A stretch of DNA of 64,000 bases, taken from contig NC_054704.1 of the NCBI RefSeq assembly GCF_016097555.1, positions 29,156,018 to 29,220,017 on the forward strand, read 5' to 3'. This document shows, in pieces, positions 34,201 to 49,200 of the stretch. Source of the DNA: Gigantopelta aegis (taxonomy: Eukaryota; Mollusca; Gastropoda; Neomphalida; Peltospiridae). The number at the start of each line of letters is the position of its first letter. The first letter of the stretch is position 1. Under the pieces are notes generated by a model, which was not told the DNA's origin, did no database searches, and saw only the letters and a program-made list of their open reading frames with translations. The position numbers and the translations under genes are program-made.

Positions 34201-37200
34201 ACGGGCGCAGCCATTTTGTACCATCCCAGTGAATACGCCCTCTGGCGAGCTGGTGGTTACGTAATACCTAACGTGTCACGTCAGGAATTAGTCTTCGAAG
34301 TGAAGAAACAAAACATACCCGATTTTTGCGGATGCATCGCAATGTTCTTTAATAATATCTATCCCAGTAACACAGCAACGTGTATATGTGGTTTATTTTG
34401 TATTGAAAAATAAACCACCATTGTCAAAGTGTTGAAATAACTATTATATTTTGTATATAAATTAACCCACGTACTTAAATAATAGTCGGGAGTGTTTTCT
34501 TGCTTAATTGGTCTTTTCTTTTCGTGGCCTGTACTTGTGGCTCTTGATTGGCAGGTGTATATTTAGACGGTCCCCAGACACTGTGTCTAGACACACTAAA
34601 AAGATGTGCCTCTTTTATTAAGATCACAGGGTATTGTGTAATAACCTCAAATCGTAATGGACTTTACCAGCTTTATTACTGTAAGTAATTCTGTAAAACC
34701 CTTGATTAAGTAGACTTTCCCATCTAAAATCAATTACGTAGTCCCAGAGAAATTTTTTTTATCACTTAGGTATCGTGAGTGGTCGTTTTTGCTCGAATGT
34801 ATCCTACAAATAGGCCTAATAATATGCATTTTGTCTTTGGATTTTTTAAAAGAAAAAAATACTACAACTCCATTTCGTTATATTGATGCAAATTGAAATA
34901 TATTTAGTTAGATAGCCAATAATCAATAAAATATTTACATGCTCCTATACCACGAAGGTTTCGAGCATGTCTATCCCAGGTTCGGCCACCGGATGCCAGT
35001 AGTCCAACCTGGGACAGAACAATTACTGGGGCAATTTTGTTATTTAAACAAACAGGGAAAAAGGACTTTACAATAAATAATTTTGTGCGTTATTTTCCCA
35101 AACAATATTTAATATACAGCAAACAACTAACAATTTGTAACGCAAATTTAGATCGGGCAGTCCTAAATATAAATATATTTTAAAATGTTTTTTAAATATA
35201 TTAATTAGCCCTCAAAATAGGGGTGGCAGGTGACTAGGAGGTTAGGCTTCAGCCACAGGAGGTTTTTTTTAATAGGGAGATATGTTTTACTTAGGGGTAC
35301 CCATCGTATTGGGGACTTCGGTGTGGCCGAAACCGGGGAAGGCTCCAGAAAAAAAAAAAAAATAATAATAATAATAATAAAAAAAAAAGTATTTAAACAG
35401 GGAAAGTTAAGCGTCTGGTGAGTCTGGCAATGTAAAAACGTATCCTGGCGAGTTAGATAGTTTATTATTCTATCAAGTCATTTATGTGGTTTTACAAGTC
35501 AGGTTGATGAAAGCGAAGCGCCTTGTCGTAAATTAGAGCATTTGTTTACACTGTGCATAATAGAAACGTTGGACCTGAGCTGACGTCACTTCGCTCCACG
35601 CTATACCACCGGACGTCACAAAAACTAAACAAAATGGCTGCCCCCAGTTAGCAGGAATAATCAAGGTTTTTTATTAATTCTAAAATTACGCGTTTTTCAT
35701 TTGTTAAAGTGTCAGTATATGTTGGTGGTCCAGGTATGCATCTTTCCAACACATAAGGCTCTTGCTGGAGTTTACTCTACCTTTAAGGCCACCTTTTTAT
35801 TCAGTCAAATCTAAAAATGTTTATTTTGTTTAACAACACCACTAGAGCACATTGATTTATAAATCATCAGCTATTTGATGTCAAACATATGGTTATTTTG
35901 ACAATCATAGAGAGGAAACCCTCTACATTTTTTCATTAGTAGCAAGGGATCTTTTATATGCACCATCCCACAGAAAGGATAGCACATACCACAGCCTTTG
36001 ATATACCAGTTGTGGTGCACTAGCTGGAATGAGAAACAGCTCAATGGGCCTACCGACAGGGATCGATCCTAGACTAACCCTGCATCAGGCGTGCGCTTTA
36101 CCACTGGGCTACATCTCACCCCCACCAGTCAAATCTAATAACAGTACAAACCAGCCACCTTTTTATTCAGTCAAATTCTCTCAAACAGTACAAAATTACC
36201 TGTATTAAGCATCTATCTAAGGCCTCATAATTTGAAATGATAATAATTTCAGCAAAAACAAATTTGAAATAAAGTAGAGCAGTCCCACATGTCAAAAAAA
36301 GAAGAAGAAAGAATGAAATAAAGAAAGAAAGAAAAATGACGAAAGGCAAGTGCAGAAACAGTCATCACTTTAGCATATTTGGGGGAGTATGCGAAGAGTG
36401 CAAGTCATGAAGAGGTCTGTACATGTCTTAAAGTGGCAGAGCCTAGATTCAACCTGTAAAAAATGGACACTAAGTTTGGTGAATCTACAAATCTGCAATA
36501 CGTTGGGATACAGTTGCATCAGAGAGAAACAAGAGTCTGTGATGTTACAGACGTACATGCATTTTTTTTAAATATGAAAAATGCATTTTGTGGTATTATA
36601 AATACCAGGATGACCAGAACCACTTCGGTAGTAGGGAAACTGATATTCTAAATGATAAAAATGTCATTTCAATTATCAAAAACTGCTCTAATAGTTAAAA
36701 ATATGCTGTAGTGTTTAGGGTCTGTCCCTTTAATAGGCCATCTTTTGGTGCTCTGATCGGTTATGGCTTGTTAGAGGTTTGACAGTGTTAACACATGCAG
36801 TCTCCAGGACTACTTACTGTGATCCTGTCTAATGGTGGGTACATGACAGACCACCGTGCTCTGATCGGTTATGGCTTGTTAGAGGTTTGACAGTGTTAAC
36901 ACATGCAGTCTCCAGGACTACTTACTGTGATCCTGTCTAATGGTGGGTACATGACAGACCACCGTGCTCTGATCGGTTATGGCTTGTTAGAGGTTTGACA
37001 GTGTTAACACATGCAGTCTCCAGGACTACTTACTGTGATCCTGTCTAATGGTGGGTACATGACAGACCACCGTGCTCTGATCGGTTATGGCTTGTTAGAG
37101 GTTTGACAGTGTTAACACATGCAGTCTCCAGGACTACTTACTGTGATCCTGTCTAATGGTGGGTACATGACAGACCACCGTGCTCTGATCGGTTATGGCT

Positions 37201-40200
37201 TGTTAGAGGTTTGACAGTGTTAACACATGCAGTCTCCAGGACTACTTACTGTGATCCTGTCTAATGGTGGGTACATGACAGACCACCGTGCTCTGATCAG
37301 TTATGGCTTGTTAGAGGTTTGACAGTGTTAACACATGCAGTCTCCAGGACTACTTACTGCGATCCTGTCTCATGGTGGGTACATGACAGACCACCGTGCT
37401 CTGATCGGTTATGGCTTGTTAGAGGTTTGACAGTGTTAACACATGCAGTCTCCAGGACTACTTACTGTGATCCTGTCTAATGGTGGGTACATGACAGACC
37501 ACCGTGCTCTGATCGGTTATGGCTTGTTAGAGGTTTGACAGTGTTAACACATGCAGTCTCCAGGACTACTTACTGTGATCCTGTCTAATGGTGGGTACAT
37601 GACAGACCACCGTGCTCTGATCGGTTATGGCTTGTTAGAGGTTTGACAGTGTTAACACATGCAGTCTCCAGGACTACTTACTGTGATCCTGTCTAATGGT
37701 GGGTACATGACAGACCACCGTGCTCTGATCGGTTATGGCTTGTTAGAGGTTTGACAGTGTTAACACATGCAGTCTCCAGGACTACTTACTGTGATCCTGT
37801 CTAATGGTGGGTACATGACAGACCACCGTGCTCTGATCGGTTATGGCTTGTTAGAGGTTTGACAGTGTTAACACATGCAGTCTCCAGGACTACTTACTGT
37901 GATCCTGTCTAATGGTGGGTACATGACAGACCACCGTGCTCTGATCGGTTATGGCTTGTTAGAGGTTTGACAGTGTTAACACATGCAGTCTCCAGGACTA
38001 CTTACTGTGATCCTGTCTAATGGTGGGTACATGACAGACCACCGTGCTCTGATCGGTTATGGCTTGTTAGAGGTTTGACAGTGTTAACACATGCAGTCTC
38101 CAGGACTACTTACTGTGATCCTGTCTAATGGTGGGTACATGACAGACCACCGTGCTCTGATCGGTTATGGCTTGTTAGAGGTTTGACAGTGTTAACACAT
38201 GCAGTCTCCAGGACTACTTACTGTGATCCTGTCTAATGGTGGGTACATGACAGACCACCGTGCTCTGATCGGTTATGGCTTGTTAGAGGTTTGACAGTGT
38301 TAACACATGCAGTCTCCAGGACTACTTACTGCGATCCTGTCTCATGGTGGGTACATGACAGACCACCGTGCTCTGATCGGTTATGGCTTGTTAGAGGTTT
38401 GACAGTGTTAACACATGCAGTCTCCAGGACTACTTACTGTGATCCTGTCTAATGGTGGGTACATGACAGACCACCGTGCTCTGATCGGTTATGGCTTGTT
38501 AGAGGTTTGACAGTGTTAACACATGCAGTCTCCAGGACTACTTACTGTGATCCTGTCTAAAGGTGGGTAAATGACAGACCACCGTGCTCTGATCGGTTAT
38601 GGCTTGTTAGAGGTTTGACAGTGTTAACACATGCAGTCTCCAGGACTACTTACTGCGATCCTGTCTCATGGTGGGTACATGACAGACCACCGTGCTCTGA
38701 TCGGTTATGGCTTGTTAGAGGTTTGACAGTGTTAACACATGCAGTCTCCAGGACTACTTACTGCGATCCTGTCTCATGGTGGGTACATGACAGACCACCG
38801 TGCTCTGATCGGTTCTGGCTTGTTAGAGGTTTGACAGTGTTAACACATGCAGTCTCCAGGACTACTTACTGCGATCCTGTCTCATGGTGGGTACATGACA
38901 GACCACCGTGCTCTGATCGGTTATGGCTTGTTAGAGGTTTGACAGTGTTAACACATGCAGTCTCCAGGACTACTTACTGCAATCCTGTCTAATGGTGGGT
39001 ACATGACAGACCACCGTGCTCTGATCGGTTATGGCTTGTTAGAGGTTTGACAGTGTTAACACATGCAGTCTCCAGGACTACTTACTGCGATCCTGTCTAA
39101 TGGTGGGTACATGACAGACCACCGTGCTCTGATCGGTTATGGCTTGTTAGAGGTTTGACAGTGTTAACACATGCAGTCTCCAGGACTACTTACTGCGATC
39201 CTGTCTAATGGTGGGTACATGACAGACCACCGTGCTCTGATCGGTTATGGCTTGTTAGAGGTTTGACAGTGTTAACACATGCAGTCTCCAGGACTACTTA
39301 CTGCGATCCTGTCTAATGGTGGGTACATGACAGACCACCGTGCTCTGATCGGTTATGGCTTGTTAGAGGTTTGACAGTGTTAACACATGCAGTCTCCAGG
39401 ACTACTTACTGCAATCCTGTCTCATGGTGGGTACATGACAGACCACCGTGCTCTGATCGGTTATGGCTTGTTAGAGGTTTGACAGTGTTAACACATGCAG
39501 TCTCCAGGACTACTTACTGCGATCCTGTCTCATGGTGGGTACATGACAGACCACCGTGCTCTGATCGGTTATGGCTTGTTAGAGGTTTGACAGTGTTAAC
39601 ACATACAGTCTCCAGGACTACTTACTGCGATCCTGTCTCATGGTGGGTACATGACAGACCACCGTGCTCTGATCGGTTATGGCTTGTTAGAGGTTTGACA
39701 GTGTTAACACATACAGTCTCCAGGACTACTTACTGCGATCCTGTCTCATGGTGGGTACATGACAGACCACCGTGCTCTGATCGGTTATGGCTTGTTAGAG
39801 GTTTGACAGTGTTAACACATACAGTCTCCAGGACTACTTACTGCGATCCTGTCTCATGGTGGGTACATGACAGACCACCGTGCTGGCCTGCTCGTAGTAA
39901 ATTGCCTTTCCACTAGTCTGTTTCTGGGCTGTTCTAGACAATGTAGACTGAAAATGTGCCCCCTCACAGTTCTGGTTGGTTCGTCTTTTGTTCGTAACTT
40001 GCACTGGCATCTAGAAAAATCCAATCAAGTTGACCAATGAAATAAATGAATGGATGAATCAATGCAGGGCTAGTTCTGGCATTCACCTAATTTGCATATT
40101 GCAAATTTTAAAAACAAAAGGGCGAATTCTATTTCAATTTGGTAAAATAATTTATTGTAATGATTGATATTTTGTTGGAAAATAAGAAAGTTTCTGCAAT

Positions 40201-43200
40201 TTTTTAAAGCTGAATAGGTAATTTTGCAACATTTTCTGCTCACCCAGAGCTACCTTGCAATAAATCAATGAATTACACACAAATATATTAGGTATTGGGA
40301 TGTTGACCAAAGATATATAATTAATGTAGGCTATATATAAAAATGAAAGTCACTTTAATGGCACTTCAAAATATTATTTAATAAAACTGCAACACTTGGT
40401 CTAAAGAATAAAAGAAAAAATCTATTGTCATTATATCTGCTTTAAATGGACACCAAAGAGTAAAAACAACATAACTTCAAGAAGTACATGAATGTACAGT
40501 GTTGTTATGATGCCACTTTGTCGATACTTGTAAAAACATTTTCTCTAAATTTTGTGAGTTGGACAGTATTTTATTTATTTAAAAATTATTATACTGGCAA
40601 AAGGAAGGAAAAAATGAAAGCAGCTATGGCTGAAAAAGTTAGCAAGTTGCATTACTTAAAAAAGTAAATTTTAAAGGTTAGGATTTCTGAAGATGCCCTC
40701 ACAAAACGATTTCCATGTGGGCGAAAAGCTACTTGCCACATCATATGTGGATATTGCTAATTTACCGTATTAAAAATTACTGTAAATTTGACACAGAATG
40801 ACTTCTCTTTTCTCTTTTCCATAATTTCATGAGAGTAGTTTATTACTCACTATCAATTTTCAAATCATAAGCATTGTTAGCCATACCAGTTTTTCTGTAT
40901 TCTTGAAAAATGCCATCACATCACGCATTACATGACCAAAATTGTCATGCTTGATGATATATGGTCGAACCCACACAGGAAGCTGTGATATGAAATCAGA
41001 GGATGAAAACCTGTTGACAATAAAAATAGTACTACAGGAATCACTTATTTAACACAATAATTTTGAATAACCTGCCAATATAACTCAGAGGCTGCAAAAT
41101 GCATTACACTGGCCATTGAATTATCAGTTATAGAGTACAAACTGGTATTATTGGGAACACACACGAGGTTGATGCTGTATCACAGACTGCTAATTTTATA
41201 CAATCTAAATCTGCCAGTTGCTAAACAAAAGGGAATACATACTTAATTCACAATACAAGGCGAATCAACAATTTGCAAATACAAATACAAGTCTGCAAAA
41301 CTAAATAAATCTATTATATAAGGGGAGTCAATCATTTGCAAATACAAATGAAATAACCTTTACAAAACAAAAGGGTTCTGCCATTTGCATTAAAATAAAA
41401 TTGTCTATCTACAAAACAAAACGTCTGCCATTATAACACAAGTAGAATCATCCTTTTAATTAATAATTTTGTGTCTTAAACAGTTACCTGAGAATAGAAA
41501 TAATTACATCCAATGATGTTAATTATTTTTGCTTTCAGTAAATAAAACAAAATTTGAAAAAACAGGAGACACTATTAGCTATGTACCGTGTATCACAGAG
41601 AATAATTGCTCCGAAATCATCTTTGTGTCTGATGACACGCCCAATTGCCTGATTGACAGCTCTTGATGCCTGCTGACGATACCACTCATTTCCACTAAGA
41701 CCCTAGAAAACCACCATCAGCAAATTAAATCAGTCATGAATGGTAGAATAACCATAATATTGTACAACTTGTATATAACATGGAAGAAATCACAAATGAT
41801 TCCCTCACTCTGAACTGGTTTACTAAAAACTCACCTCAAATAAAATAAATACATATACTAAGAAATTATAAAAATGGAGACCCCAGGGTTTTATTACCCA
41901 CCTGGTGAACGTCCGAGTGTATCATACAAATGTTTCTAAATGACATCATTTCATCAATAGGAGTAAGGTTGGAAGCAATTGTCTTATTTTACATTATTTG
42001 ATAAATAAAATACCACTTGTTTTCACTATATAATACGAAACTTGCGACTTCCTATGGTATCTGACCAAACGAAAGAGAGGGTCAGATACTAACATGGGAA
42101 GTTCTCCTGTTTAGTAAAAATGATATCTAGCAAAAACTTGTGTAGTATTGCCCCATTTTGCTCAGAATGCTGGAAATGCCATATATGATATGACCGTCAA
42201 AATGTTCACGAGCACTCAGGTCTCCTGAACATGCCACATGAGTTCTACAAAACCATATAACTTTTTCATGTTTTTAAAATCTCATTTCAGTACTGTAAAA
42301 CAACTGTTGCTCTGCTAACCTTTCTCATCTCGTTGAGAAACTGCATCTTGAGTAAGACCTTGGGGTCCATGCGTGGTGGGTACGGGAGACCGGTGATCAC
42401 CACCGCTCGCCCATTGATGTCAGAGAAATCCAAACCTTCACTAACCTGACAAAACAAAATAGAACTCTCAATGTCAGTATCTCCACAGAGGTATTCGAAA
42501 TATATATAACATTTGTGTTTTACGAGATAATAATACACATACATATTTATTCATTTAATGTACCTTTAGCACATTTTTAACTACAACTATTTGAAGCCTA
42601 ACATTTGGCTATATAGTTAGAGAGAATATCCATTGCCGACAGTTTATGCCACAAACGGTTCTTTTTTTAATGTGTGTTACAGCTAAAACAGTAAAAATAT
42701 TTATGAACTGCCCTAAAGAAAAGACAAAAAAACACACACCCAAAAAGGAGCTTTTTCTTTATATACATTTTTAACTCACCTTTCCACGACAAACTGCCAT
42801 AAATATTGCACCATTTAGAGTTGTATCCTGTATTTTATTATAAAATTCATCCATCACCTAGAAATTAAAAAGATTCGATTAACAGTAATTTTTAATAAAA
42901 GGCATTAGTTCCTCAAATGATTTAAATAATTATAATTAATGAAATTTATGTTTATGACAAACTTCCTGCCATTATACCACTTACTCTATTCAGATTGGAT
43001 TATGTCATTTAAAAACCTCAGAAGATGACATCATTACATCAAACAGGTCAATGAAAGGATATTAGAAACTGGATTTTGTGTATTTTTAACTAAGTAGAAG
43101 TATTGTTTGTAATTATAAAAACTGTTTGTAATGTTTTTGTGAATTTATCAATGTAAAACAGTCACAAATTCAGTGTACAATTTGTGACTGTTATACATTG

Positions 43201-46200
43201 ATCAATTAGAATTTTAAAAAAATAAATTCTTATATGAATACGCACATTATTAAATGCAACTTTTCCTTTTGGCTCCACCAGGATGGCCTTATACTGGGTG
43301 ATGCGATTCCAAATATTTTTATCCTGAAATGTACAAAAGTTAGATTGATATATATATATTTTAAATTGCTGGATTGAAAAAACTAACTGACGTATATTTT
43401 AAAATGATTAATATTACATAATTATATCCATCGACAGTTCAGGCATGCACAAAACTCAACTATTTCCAGAACAGAAGTTAACGATATAGTATGAGAAAGA
43501 AAATTCAATCCTGATGCATAGGGTAAAGTTAAACTGCAGAAACATTTTCAAGACCCAGAATAACCAGGCTGAAGATTTTAAAACCTATCCTAGTGCTATA
43601 TCAAAAAACCGTCATAAGCTATGTTACTACAATACACGTGATATTGCAGAGATGCCAACCCTAGTTGGAGTGCCATAGGAATCCAGGCCTTCAAAAATAG
43701 CAATCCCCCCCCCCCCTCCCAAAATAGGAATGTTATCAGTGATGGCTCAGAAGCGCATTTTTCACACTTTTGGTAAAGTCAAGTTCAAGGCCGTACCCAA
43801 TCAGCAAACATCGGGGCTATTCAGAAGACCGATTGCTAGACTGGTTTATTCTATATTGCCACGCTTGCTATGCTCGCTATTCGGAATCCATAAGTTTAAA
43901 GAACAAGGCAGAAAACCAGTGTACGATTGTTGACGGTGAAGAGGGAAAAAGTTCCATTTCTCCAGAGTTAACATTTGTGCCTTCCAAAATACAATCCGAC
44001 ACCAAATACACAAAATTACGATTTTTTGTTATAAAAATCTGAATTTCGAACAAGACAATCGTAATAATGTAATCTATGCTTCAAATTCGTAATGATTCCA
44101 CGAAATTCGCAATGGTTGGCATCTCTGGATATTGTAGATGGTTTTACAACATTGTAGCACTAAGACAGCTTCGAAAATATTAACTCAGAATTGTGGTTAC
44201 ATTGTTTCTTATCCACATAACATACCCAGGTCTTACTTGATCATTTGGTTACATCAATTACACTTGCATAATTGGTTATTTTAAACTAACATGAAAATCT
44301 GAAACACCAAATTAGAAATGTTTTCAATATTTTTAATAACATTTCTATGCAGAGTAAACAAAATACTTACTTTCCAAAATTCAACACATTTGTCCATGAC
44401 TGGGTAAGATGGGAAAAAGACAAGAAGACCATTTGGAACAACACGGGCAAAGTTCACTGAAAAATAAATAGAAGAATGTTTTAACAAGGCGATCATAAAA
44501 AAACAAACCCTGTTTGGTTTACCGGAGACCGAACTCATTTCACCAGCTGTTTAGTAGTAGTCATTTAGACACTGAATGAAAACATTAGGGTGAACTAGGT
44601 CATACATGGGGTAATTTTTTTTTAAATAACATTATTATAATAAATACACAGTGAATTAAAATATCTGCATGATTAATATACTGTAACATGCATGTGTAAG
44701 TTGAAAATTTCGCCAAATCAAGTATTTAAAGTTAAAAATTGCAAAAACCCAGTTGTTTTCTAATAAAATAGAAATTATTACATGAAAAGTATTCACCAAA
44801 TTAAAATAAAATTTGCCAATTGTTTTTAAAATTCGCAATTGGCGAATTTGGTAAGTGCCAGAGCTAGCCCTACATCCTGTAAGGTTCACCATGTCCATTG
44901 CCAAATTAATCAACTTCTAATTTTTATACAAAGTGGCTACAACATTTAGTCATTATTCTTTAAATTAACATCATTTTAAAATTTGTTCCAGCACAATCCC
45001 TAATAATCTGTGGGAGCATAACATATTGCTCGTTCAGTTTTGACCTACAGTCAAACCTGCTCTAGCAGCCACCTCAGTTAAGAAGCCACCTGGGTTAAAG
45101 ATTCCAGACTTCAATTCTCCCAAATCGTCTAATACAGTTTAAACTTACCTGTATTGTTGTTGTTGTTGTTCAATTTATTTTCATGCTTATATCCAATTAA
45201 AGTTCAAGCATGCTGTCATGGGCACACACCTCAGCTATCTGTCCAGAACAGTCGGTTAGTTGTTAGTGGTTAGTGAAAGAGAAGAGGGTGTAGTGGTCTT
45301 ACACTTACCCATTGAGTTATGAGAACTCACTCTGGGCGGCAGTCTTATGTCTGATGCCACTACACCACCAAGGCCGGTATTACCTGTATTAAGCTGAAAC
45401 CTGTTTTAAAAGGCCACCTGCTGTTTCTGGCTGTTAAAGACAGGTTTGTCTGTATTTATTTAAGGTAAAACCAGAAAAAACTTTTCATGCAAAAATATAC
45501 TCACCAATGGAATTTCCTAGAGAAGATTGGTATGCAGGATCAAACCTGAAAGTTGAACAATGCCTTAAATCTAGTGTGAAATACTACCAGTAAGGGAGGT
45601 AACTCAACATAAATATTACAGTAAATTTACATCCCTTTCTTCTACCACAGACAAATATTATATCAAGCTGAAAATGTTTGCCAGACAGTCACTGGCAATG
45701 GTGCTTAGTTATTCTTGTTATTACATCTCTTATTGTCCGTTATTTATTTTATTTTCATCATATTGTTAATCTCAACCAGGGGCACATAATTTGACAAAAC
45801 ATCGTAAGTTTACGTCTGCAACTAGCAGTTATACCAGACATTCATTTTACATGACATCTTTTTTTATGCAGAAAATTACATCATTACAGAAGATGGAGCA
45901 TTTTAAGGACAAAAGAAAGTGAAATATGAGTTCTTCTTACTATATTTGTTGTACTATAATAGTAATGAGGATTGTGGTTTAGTCATAGATTTATGTTTAT
46001 GTGCAAAACTAGGCTTACAATGTTTTATGAAATTGGGTCCAAATATTTGTTAATGAGTTTCATACCGTGTTTGGTAACTTGAGTTTAGAACTGTTCCATC
46101 TGGACCTTTTCCAAGTAAGTTTACAGACACCTGGTATTTCTGTATCACATGTGGATTCTCCAGTGTTACGGGAAATGGACTGAAAGTAAAACAAGTTTTG

Positions 46201-49200
46201 TAAAATGAAAAAAGACACAATAAATAGAAAAAACCCCAGCAACTACACAGTTTTCTCCATTAATTTAATCAGAAATCAATCACCATAGATTTTATTTTTT
46301 AAGATATGAAGGTCACCCACTGTACATATAAATATTTTTATGCTGCAACCAGTTTCTATTCACCAATTAAGATGACCAATTAAAACAAAGTTATAAACCT
46401 ATACTAGCAGATTATAACTTTTGATGTTATGCATGCATGACATCATATGCATAGCTACATTACAAAATCATGGTACAGTGTTGCTGAAATAACAAAACTA
46501 ATAGCATTTCCCCTTAATTGTTTTGGAGTGCAGGATAAAAAAAAAAAATAGTTATGACATAGGATATCAGCTTTATTCTGTTCAGGTTGAATGGAAAATT
46601 CTGCTCAACACGATTTGCAGAATGTTCTATTCTAACTTTCACATGATACAGACGATATACTACAAGTAGCTCAACACACGTTCTGAAATATCACAAACAA
46701 AATATACTAATTACAGCTCAACACACTGAAATATTACTAATACAAGATCTTTCATACATTTTTTTTTTTAATTTTTTTTTTTTTTTCATTCTCTATTTTT
46801 CAATCTGATGCAATTATCCTGTGTCATACAACTTGTTTCTTTTGTTAACTTGACATATAGCATGGGACGTACGTTTTTGGCAAGCAGCCAGTTGCAATAA
46901 TGACAAAAATTATTTTATGCATTTATTCAACCAAGATTCTAGCATGTTGTCATGGGCACTAAAAATGTAGTGCAGGCTATCATCTACTCTGCAGAAATTA
47001 ATATATCCTTTACTGCTGGTTCAGCTAAACTGGAAAAACAAATTAAGAACTGAAATCCTTTATTTACACAACTGTACATTAGAACTTATCATGAATGTAA
47101 AGGCACATTTGTGTATGTATTTATGGTGAAAACTCACATCTGCATTTCCATTGAAAATGAAGAAAGCGGTGAGAGTGTGCCACTCGTTAGAATGATGGAC
47201 TTTACTCCATGAGCCTCAAGATCTTTCATACTGTGACCAGGGCTAAAACACCAGTAGCTCAACACACGTTCTGAAATATCACAAACAAAATACACTAATA
47301 CAAGATCTTTCATACTGTGACCAGGGCTAAAACACCAGTAGCTCAACACACGTTCTGAAATATCACAAACAAAATATACTAATACAAGATCTTTCATACT
47401 GTGACCAGGGCTAAAACACCAGTAGCTCAACACACGTTCTGAAATATCACAAACAAAATATACTAATACAAGAATTTTGATACTGTGACCAGGGCTAAAA
47501 CACCAGTAGCTCAACACACGTTCTGAAATATCACAAACAAAATATACTAATACAAGATCTTTCATACTGTGACCAGGGCTAAAACACCAGTAGCTCAACA
47601 CACGTTCTGAAATATCACAAACAAAATATACTAATACAAGATCTTTCATACTGTGACCAGGGCTAAAACACCAGTAGCTCAACACACGTTCTGAAATATC
47701 ACAAACAAAATATACTAATACAAGATCTTTCATACTGTGACCAGGGCTAAAACACCAGTAGCTCAACACACGTTCTGAAATATCACAAACAAAATATACT
47801 AATACAAGATCTTTCATACTGTGACCAGGGCTAAAACACCAGTAGCTCAACACACGTTCTGAAATATCACAAACAAAATATACTAATACAAGATCTTTCA
47901 TACTGTGACCAGGGCTAAAACACCAGTAGCTCAACACACGTTCTGAAATATCACAAACAAAATATACTAATACAAGATCTTTCATACTGTGACCAGGGCT
48001 AAAACACCAGTAGCTCAACACACGTTCTGAAATATCACAAACAAAATATACTAATACAAGATCTTTCATACTGTGACCAGGGCTAAAACACCAGTAGCTC
48101 AACACACGTTCTGAAATATCACAAACAAAATATACTAATACAAGAATTTTGATACTGTGACCAGGGCTAAAACACCAGTAGCTCAACACACGTTCTGAAA
48201 TATCACAAACAAAATATACTAATACAAGATCTTTCATACTGTGACCAGGGCTAAAACACCAGTAGCTCAACACACGTTCTGAAATATCACAAACAAAATA
48301 TACTAATACAAGATCTTTCATACTGTGACCAGGGCTAAAACACCAGTAGCTCAACACACGTTCTGAAATATCACAAACAAAATATACTAATACAAGATCT
48401 TTCATACTGTGACCAGGGCTAAAACACCAGTAGCTCAACACACGTTCTGAAATATCACAAACAAAATATACTAATACAAGATCTTTCATACTGTGACCAG
48501 GGCTAAAACACCAGTAGCTCAACACACGTTCTGAAATATCACAAACAAAATATACTAATACAAGATCTTTCATACTGTGACCAGGGCTAAAACACCAGTA
48601 GCTCAACACACGTTCTGAAATATCACAAACAAAATATACTAATACAAGATCTTTCATACTGTGACCAGGGCTAAAACACCAGTAGCTCAACACACGTTCT
48701 GAAATATCACAAACAAAATATACTAATACAAGATCTTTCATACTGTGACCAGGGCTAAAACACCAGTAGCTCAACACACGTTCTGAAATATCACAAACAA
48801 AATATACTAATACAAGATCTTTCATACTGTGACCAGGGCTAAAACACCAGTAGCTCAACACACGTTCTGAAATATCACAAACAAAATATACTAATACAAG
48901 ATCTTTCATACTGTGACCAGGGCTAAAACACCAGTAGCTCAACACACGTTCTGAAATATCACAAACAAAATATACTAATACAAGATCTTTCATACTGTGA
49001 CCAGGGCTAAAACACCAGTAGCTCAACACACGTTCTGAAATATCACAAACAAAATATACTAATACAAGATCTTTCATACTGTGACCAGGGCTAAAACACC
49101 AGTAGCTCAACACACGTTCTGAAATATCACAAACAAAATACACAAATACAATACAAGATCTTTTATACTGTGACTGGGGCTAAAACACCAGTAGCTCAAC

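Noticed and set aside
36750..39881. CRISPR array
   Set aside because: Units are contiguous 108-bp copies without variable spacers, in a eukaryotic intron. The same argument applies to the 84-bp array.
38615..39916. Plus-strand repetitive open frames with 36-residue modules
   Set aside because: They are antisense to RTEL1 and come from the 108-bp array length being a multiple of three; most distal units have a stop in this frame.
43140..43212. MicroRNA precursor
   Set aside because: The hairpin is short with a small loop and lacks features that separate it from the many MITE-type hairpins here; small-RNA data would be needed.
43730..44042. Small plus-strand genes in an RTEL1 intron
   Set aside because: Two overlapping frames, no domain, no promoter or splice evidence.
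47134..49143. A 669-codon repetitive open frame as an independent protein gene
   Set aside because: It is the RTEL1 exon 15 start plus its acceptor region repeated in frame; it has no start context of its own and lies within RTEL1.
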